64,000 nucleotides of DNA from Thamnidium elegans (Eukaryota; Mucoromycota; Mucoromycetes; Mucorales; Mucoraceae): contig JAIXMG010000015.1 of NCBI GenBank assembly GCA_025201345.1, positions 558,001-622,000 on the forward strand. The letters are read 5' to 3'. The stretch's first letter is position 1; each line of letters opens with the position of its first letter. The position numbers and the translations under genes are program-made. The notes below the pieces were generated by a model that saw only the letters and a program-made list of their open reading frames with translations, searched no databases and was not told the origin of the DNA. Below are positions 57,994 through 64,000 of this stretch, in pieces.

Positions 57994-59058
57994 TTAAAAC
58001 CACAAGCCTTTTTTTACAGCCTGGTATCTAGCCGACATACTTTTAACAAGTTTCTGGCAAACTTCTACCCTCAATTGATCCCACTCTTCTTTGATTATCA
58101 CCTCCAAATCATTCAGGTTTCTTGCCTCAACTCTCCTCTTTGAATTTTTTTTTGTCCTAGAAGACACCAGATATGCTCGATGGGGTTGAGATCAGAACTT
58201 TGGGCAGGCCAATAGTCAAGGCCTCTGATCCCAGTCTTCTCTTTCCACCATCTCGCATATCCCCCTAGTATGACACGAGGCGCCATCTTCTTGGAATATG
58301 AACTCCTTACCTTCTTTTTCTGTAAGTTCATGAAGCCAGGGAAGGAAATTCTGACTCAAACAGTCGATATATTCGTCTTGGCTTACAGCGCCTTTAAGTA
58401 CCGTCAAAGGGCCCAAACTTCTAGCCCCAAAACATCCCCAGACCATTACGTAACCTTTACCAAACTTAATGATTGGCAGTATAAACTTATTGTTATACCT
58501 TTCCTCTTTCTTTCTAATCACTCTAACACTTCCATTGTTGTGTCTCAAGGCAAATCATGACTCATGGGACCAGATCACCTTATTCCAGTCCTCCATCGAC
58601 CAATTCACCTTGTCATTTACCCATTCTCTTCTCAATGGTCTATGTATCGAATTAAGGAAGAACTTCTGAGCGGTTTTATAAGAGAAAAAACCTTTTCTTC
58701 TAAGAGCTTTCCTCAATGTAGTCAAACTAACGCTACTGGTGATCGAGGCAAGATTCTGCTGCTGAATGCCTGTTGGTTCGAAAGGTTCTCTCCAGACTAG
58801 AAGAGATAAATGGCGTTTGTCCCTTTCACTTAGTACTTTGTTACGTCCTGGGCGAGGTGCAGCAGAAGTCTGACCTTCGTTCACAAACTTTTGTACTATC
58901 GATACAACTGTTGTTCTTGGGATATTCAATTTTTTTTTGCTAATGTCGGTATTACTCAATTTTGCATGCTGAGATAGGCCGCAAATGACTCCACGGGTAA
59001 AATCCGAAAGGCCTTTTCCTCTTCTAGGGACCTTGTTTGTTTTGTCTGAAAGTGGCAT
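57994..59058 (-). pseudogene. Inactive Tc1/mariner-like transposase
   Basis: The reading frame starts MPLSDKTNKVPRRGKGLSD with a helix-turn-helix region, then a DDE domain (WGCFGARSLGPL, FIFQEDGASCHT, DLNPIEHIW) and ends KKGLWF. Lesions: a TGA at 58555-58557, a one-base insertion near 58261-58268, and a one-base loss in an A9 tract (58145-58153). The first catalytic Asp is His (motif WSHES, 58564-58566). About 355 codons without lesions, the usual Tc1 length. The surrounding element extends to roughly 57854 on the 3' side; its 5' end could not be fixed because no clear inverted termini were seen. A truncated relative is at 26822-27015. Confidence 0.88.
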
Positions 59059-59223
59059 TATAGATTACTTTTTCGAAATGTGAATAAAAAAAAGTTGTTT
59101 TATTTTAAATGCGCGGAGTTGTATAAGTAACGTTCTGGCATAATGGTTACATCTATTTTTTTTTTCTGCCTTTTTTCTACTCATGTAGAATTTATTCGAT
59201 AGTTTGACAGGTAAATTATATGT

Positions 59224-59554
59224 TACAGTGCGACCGGTTGATTTTGTCAGTTCTAGAAAAATAAATGTCGTTTTGCCAAAAGTAATTGAAAACCAAGGGG
59301 AATTTCTTGGTACATGTTCTATTTACGCGCCCAGGCAAAAAAGTGTAACGTATTCTTGAATTCTCTTGCGTAAAACAAGTTAGAACGACTTTTATAATCG
59401 CAAGACTATTCCAAACAGGATAAATATCGATTGTTGGCAAGCATATAAGCTACATGCCTCGAGCATGCTATAAAACAAGCAGCCTGATTTCATGTCAACA
59501 ATTATTTTTGGCAAAACGACATTTCAGGCTGATAAAATCAACCGGGTTGTACTA
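59224..59554. mobile_element. MITE-like hairpin element, about 330 bp
   Basis: Arms 59224-59288 and 59499-59554 are imperfect reverse complements (shared core CCGGTTGATTTT(G/A)TCAG and ATGTCGTTTTGCCAAAA(G/A)TAATTG). Each end is bordered by TA. The interior has no gene. Interior sequence recurs at 51121-51190 and weakly at 51648-51680. It is probably a non-autonomous Tc1/mariner-type element. Confidence 0.65.
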
Positions 59555-60663
59555 TGGTTTCAGCCTGTCAAACATTTTAGTTTCTAAATAAAAATTTACA
59601 AATTATGCGCTTTATTATTTTTACAGACTATAATCTTGAATGTTTTTTTTTAAAAAAAACTTACAACTAATATTAAATAGCTACACGTGTAAAAAAAAAT
59701 AAGCTAAACAACTTCATATCCCTCTTTCTTTAATTGTCTTGGATACAAAAGAAGGAGGAAAGCACACGTTTCAGTAATCTCGAGCCAAAATATAAGACGG
59801 AATAACGGGACTGACAAGGCTCCGTTACCAAGGGAAAAAGTTTAATCTTATTATCCGAGGAAAAAAAAAAACTCGGTGGTCTATCCATTTTCAAGCAATG
59901 CGGTTTACACAAAATACTGCATTATGATGATAAAACTTCATCATACAAAAGATTACCCTCTTTTGGGTGTTTTTTTTTTAGACTTTTAAGTTTTCGTACA
60001 GGCTTTTTGCATAGTATAACAACGAATTCGGCTGTATAACTTTCTGGAGGCGCCAAAGTTTAGCTCAGAAAGCGCTTGGTATATTAAATATATATTCTGA
60101 CTTTGTAATTGAATTAGCTTAGTTTAGTAAGAAAAGGCAGAAAAAGAGCATTGTGCAGAAAAAAATGCTTTTTAAAAAGAAAAGGATAATGAAAGTCTGG
60201 ACTAAACGGTTTTTGTTATTTTGTAATGATCAAATCGCATAAACAATAAACAATGACAAAAGAAAAAAAGGGTGAGTTCTAATCTACCTACATATTTTTT
60301 TTTTTAAAAAAGGAAAAAGACTCTCCAACCATTACTAAGAAAACTTTGTCATAAAAAGCTCTAAACTAAAAAAAACCCCTCCATCCTTTCAAACTTTTCT
60401 TTATAAACTAAAAAAACCATTTAGTGCAAAAATAAATAATTATAATAATCGGGGAAAAGCTGTTGTTTAGATGACGGATAATCTAGTAGTTCCGAGTTAT
60501 ACTATCTAAAATACTTTTCCTCACAACCCAGCCAATAAAGACCGCAACTAAACTATTGTTTGACAAAAAAAAAAAAAAAAAGATCGTCATAAAATAAAAA
60601 AAAAACTTTTTTTTTCTCTCTTCTTTCTTTTTTACTTTTTTTATACTTTTATATATATATAAA
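59555..60663. other. Intergenic, upstream of Sec14-like gene
   Basis: AT-rich with homopolymers. A pyrimidine-rich tract (about 60607-60648) followed by TATATATATAA directly precedes the Sec14-like start codon. No gene is seen. Confidence 0.45.
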
Positions 60664-61852
60664 ATGAACGTATTTAATCGACTCAAGTCAAACTCAAACG
60701 CTAGTTTAAAACCCCGTATCCCCTCACCAACAGAAGAATTTGGACCGGTAACGCATGAACCCAAGTTGACACCTGGTAATTTTAGTCCTGTTGCTGCTGC
60801 TCCATTAAATGAAGAACAAGAGGCTAAAGTGGTTAAATTGAAAGAGTATATTGAGTCCATCATGATACCTGAATCTGACGCATATTATGCAAGTGAAAGA
60901 GGATTTGTAACTGATAGTACTGTAAAAAGATACATGCGTGCTAGAAAATGGGACTACGAGGTAAAAAAAATTAAAAAAATACGACTAAATATAGTAATTA
61001 AAATGGTCTTTTTTTTTTCTTTTTTTTTTTAGCAAGCAAAAACAATGTTGGAAAATACTGTTAAATGGAGACGAGATTATCGTCCTGATGAACTTGACCC
61101 TGAATATATTAAGCCAGAGGTAAGCACATGGTTTTTTTTTTTTTTTTTTTTTGCGAAGAGACGGAGGAGGAACAAATTTTTTTCCGACCAAAAAGATTTA
61201 CTAAAAAAAAAAAAAAAAAATAGGTTGAAACTGGTAAAATGTACTATAACGGGTTTGATAAATGTGGTCGACCAGTATGGATTATGAGACCTCGTCTTCA
61301 GAACTCAAAGGACGGAGAACGTCAAATTAAACATATTGTATACTGTTTAGAACGAGGTATTCGTTTAATGCCTCAACTTGTAGAGAATTTAGCCATCATT
61401 GTAGACTTTAAAGATTCTTCTGCTGCTCATAATCCAAGTGTATCTACTTGTAAAAAGTTTTTGGATATTTTAGGTAATCATTATCCTGAAAGATTAGGTG
61501 TTGCGTTTGTGGTTAAATGTAAGTGTATGATATACATGTGTATATATATATATTTTACTAAGCAGAGAGAAAATAAATAGCACCTTGGTTTTTCCTTACT
61601 ACCTTCAAGATTATTTCACCTTTTATGGACCCTGTAACGAAAAACAAAATCAAGTTTGTAGTTGATGGAAAGGAAGATAAAGATACAAAAAACTTGGGCA
61701 ACGAAATGGTGCGTTTAGATGATTATATTGACCCCGAGCAATTGGAATGCGATTTCGGTGGACACTTTAATTTTGAATTCGAGTTGGAATCTTATTGGAC
61801 TGCACTTCTTGAAAAAACTGGAAACCCATACAAAGTAATAGATTACAAGTAA
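60664..61852 (+). CDS. Sec14-like phosphatidylinositol transfer protein (CRAL-TRIO)
   Basis: Four exons (60664-60960, 61033-61119, 61224-61518, 61581-61852) give 316 aa. A short N-terminal extension is followed by CRAL-TRIO-N (about 55-125: RYMRARKWDYEQAKTML, WRRDYRPDEL). The lipid-binding domain contains YYNGFDKCGRPVWIMRP, LAIIVDFKDSSAAHNPS, HYPERLGVAFVV and SPFMDPVTKNKIKFV. The last exon ends with YIDPEQLECDFGGHFNFEF, the usual substrate-gate region. It probably exchanges phospholipids between membranes. Closest yeast types are the Pdr16/Sfh proteins by length; the exact ortholog is not assigned. Confidence 0.92.
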
Positions 61853-62404
61853 AGAAATACACACAAACACACACACCTTCTCTCCCCCCTGTATAGACAA
61901 AAAAAAACCCCATATTACATTCATATATATACTTTTTTTTTATAATTATTTCATTGCCGCTTCCCCTGTTTACATATCACTTTTTCTTTTTTTTGGGGTC
62001 TCTCCCGCTTTATTATTATTAAAAAAAAAACGCTTCTATTTTTTTTTTTTAGTCGTAACAAAACAAAAGAATACCCTTTGTATGTATTACTAACAAACGT
62101 TCTACGAGCGGATTCAAAACGGGCCGACTTGCTCCAAAACTTTCTTAATAGTAACGGAATATAGTTCTCCCCCCAAAAAAAGAAGAGACGAAATAAAAAA
62201 ACTCGTGCAACAATAAAAAAAAAAGGTACATATTCCTTTTCCGATTAAGCATGTGTCTTTTTTTTAAAAGCAAGCATAAACCGTGATTTTTTTTTTTTTT
62301 TATAAAACATAACACTATATGTTTCTATGACAACAACAAATAAATTGCAAATCTATGCTTTTTTTTTTTTTTTTTGCGAGTTAAAAGAAATATATATATT
62401 TTAA
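61853..62404. other. Convergent 3' region
   Basis: Between the Sec14-like and arrestin-like stops. Homopolymer-rich, with a short stretch (about 62149-62168, ACGGAATATAGTT) that also occurs in the repeat at 40690. No gene. Confidence 0.45.
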
Positions 62405-63498
62405 TTATAAGGTGTAATTACAACAAGCTAATGGCACATCGATTGTACTATCAAGACTTGAAACTTCATCAGTAAAACTTGAAGAAAGACTAGCAAAGCT
62501 TGTTTGTCTCTTCATATTTGTAACAGTAGCATGTTTTGGCACATGTTTAGAGAAAGAATTGCCGGTAAACATGACAGGAAAGCGTAAATCCATACACTCT
62601 GATTCACCTGCACAAAACTCTACGGTAAGACGAATAGAATGTTCTACGCCCAACCTTTGATTGATAACAGTAGGTAAAGGTAACTGATCAAATTCAAATT
62701 CGACGTGACAAGATTGATTCCAGGTTTTATTTGGATTTTTTAATAATTTAGTTGTTGTAGCAAGTACTTCAATGTGACTTTGATACCTATAAGTTTTAAT
62801 AAATATAAATAAAAGGAATTCATTTTATATATAAACAAATAACTATAATACCCTTCTAGATGAATTGACTGTATAATTTGACATCCGATTAAGCAGCAAT
62901 CATCTTTTAGTTCTCTTTTATGACCCGATACAGACCTTAGTCTAACGGAAACCATTCCGGTTCTTGACACCATCAAATCAAAAGTACTTGCAAATTCAAG
63001 CTCATACTGCCATCTTTGCTTTGCTTGTTTCGTAATTCCCCAAAATACTCTTTTTGGTATAGCATATTCTTGTTTATCCATCACATTGTTGTATCTACCG
63101 GATCGATGAAAATGGATAGCCCGTGTCATGGTTTGTTCCATCGAGCATACTTTTACTTGCAACTTATAAGCGATACCGCACACTAAACTACCTTGTTCGT
63201 CAAACACTTGAAACGATGCGGGTATCGTATTAACGATTGATAATCGAAATTGGTAACTGTAAACGTTATCTTGATCAAATAATCTAGTCTTCCAGTCTTC
63301 CAGTTTACTTGAAAGGTGAAATGTATCATTGATCATCGTTTGCGTTTGACTTCGTATCACTTCGGTCCCTACTAATTGTATTTGGATCCAAGTAGGTGCA
63401 ATAAATTCATGACTTTTTATTTGTAGGACGCCTTCAATCTGTGTAGTTGCATCACTTTTTATCGCAAATGATTCTTGATCCAAAGTAAAAGACAACAT
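62405..63498 (-). CDS. Arrestin-like protein (alpha-arrestin fold)
   Basis: Two exons (63498-62852 and 62786-62405) give 342 aa. The N-terminal half shows the arrestin-N pattern: LDQESFAIKSDATTQIEGVLQIKS, then WIQIQLVGTEV, then FRLSIVNTIPASFQVFDEQGSLVCGIAYKLQV with the conserved Pro and Tyr-Leu strand. The second half (from about aa 160: FWGITKQAKQRWQYELEFASTF) matches arrestin-C. The end is Ser-rich. No PPxY motif was seen, so recruitment of a Rsp5-type ubiquitin ligase, as in yeast ARTs, is not evident. It may still act in transporter endocytosis (inference). Confidence 0.8.
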
Positions 63499-63904
63499 AT
63501 ACTTGTATAAAAATAATAGGGACTAATAAAAATGATGGAAAAAAGGAAAGAACAAAGAAAAAAAAAAAAAGTCTCTTTTGTATTTAAACAGAAAATTTAA
63601 GGTTGTTAAACTTTAATGAGCTATTTTTACTCGACTTACATAATAAACATTACAGCGCTTTTTATTCTATTGTATTAAAACTGCATGTGAGACATCGATT
63701 TATAGCAGCATATGGCATATCTTTTTATTATAACTATGAGAAAAAAAGAAAAAAAAAAGATAGGGTATATAGTTTTACGATATTTATGCCATTGGTAACT
63801 TCTACTCTTGGAATATTTTCTTTAATGATAATAGTAAAAAAAAAAAAAAAAATCTCTCTCTTTGTTACATGATCATATCTCCTTATCATTTTGCGTTTGT
63901 AACT
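63499..63904. other. Intergenic
   Basis: Between the arrestin-like start and the end of the next minus-strand gene. AT-rich; the 89-codon frame at 63603-63872 runs through homopolymers and is not supported. Confidence 0.45.
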
Positions 63905-64000
63905 CTATAGTTCGTATAGCGCACTTTCCTCTTTGATTTCAATGTTTCCAAGATGTTGTTGTTGTTGAATTTGAATCAACGCTTCTTCTTCAGGTAAATC
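63905..64000 (-). CDS. C-terminal end of an unidentified protein
   Basis: 31 codons and a TAG, open to the window edge: DLPEEEALIQIQQQQHLG, then an acidic end. The composition is protein-like (Glu, Gln, Ile, Leu) and the frame is free of stops to the edge. The rest of the gene lies outside the window, so no function can be given. Confidence 0.5.
   Translation of the reverse strand, partial: DLPEEEALIQIQQQQHLGNIEIKEESALYEL

Noticed and set aside
58270..58800. Plus-strand frames across the Tc1 region
   Set aside because: Antisense shadows of the transposase reading frame.

Overview
This is nuclear DNA of a filamentous fungus, most probably an early-diverging one of the Mucorales type. The evidence is an AT-rich base composition, short spliceosomal introns (about 45-85 nt, GTAAGT-like donors), long poly(A)/poly(T) tracts, and typical fungal housekeeping genes (PHO89, BEM3, DRS2, TLG1, MSS4, GLR1 and CNS1 types). 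It also carries a WNK-type kinase and a PD-(D/E)xK-like protein of a kind I associate with Mucorales. No rRNA, tRNA or CRISPR was recognised. Species was not determined.

Layout. 1-1149: 3' part of a phosphate permease. 1850-4658: PX-PH-RhoGAP protein. 5779-6058: tiny secreted/GPI-type protein. 6307-13929: a 7.6-kb TA-flanked element with inverted arms of about 1.05-1.1 kb, one intact seven-exon cargo gene and a 545-bp internal direct repeat; this is the most unusual object here. 14136-18405: Drs2-type lipid flippase. 19301-20295: Tlg1/syntaxin-6 SNARE. 20575-22654: purine (NAT) permease. 22655-28645: six gene-poor kilobases with a Tc1 scrap and a broken retroelement ORF1. 28646-30539: PIP5K. 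30686-33267: divergent pair of WrbA/Pst2-like flavodoxin quinone reductases. 34652-36188: glutathione reductase. 36288-38762: fungal transcription-factor domain protein without a zinc cluster. 38763-43324: mostly non-coding with dispersed repeats and one hypothetical gene. 43325-48381: Cns1/TTC4 co-chaperone, small membrane protein, oligopeptidase B. 48382-53543: repeat-rich gap. 53544-57263: WNK kinase and membrane short-chain dehydrogenase. 57964-59560: dead Tc1 element and a MITE-like hairpin. 60664-63498: Sec14-like and arrestin-like genes. 63905-64000: end of another gene.

How the genes relate. There are no operons. Several genes share a membrane-traffic theme: flippase, Tlg1 SNARE, PIP5K, Sec14-like, arrestin-like and Bem3 RhoGAP act on phosphoinositide/PS signalling, endosome-Golgi transport and polarity. 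Glutathione reductase and the quinone reductases sit next to each other as redox functions. Exon joins given here were worked out by hand from splice sites, reading phase and family resemblance.
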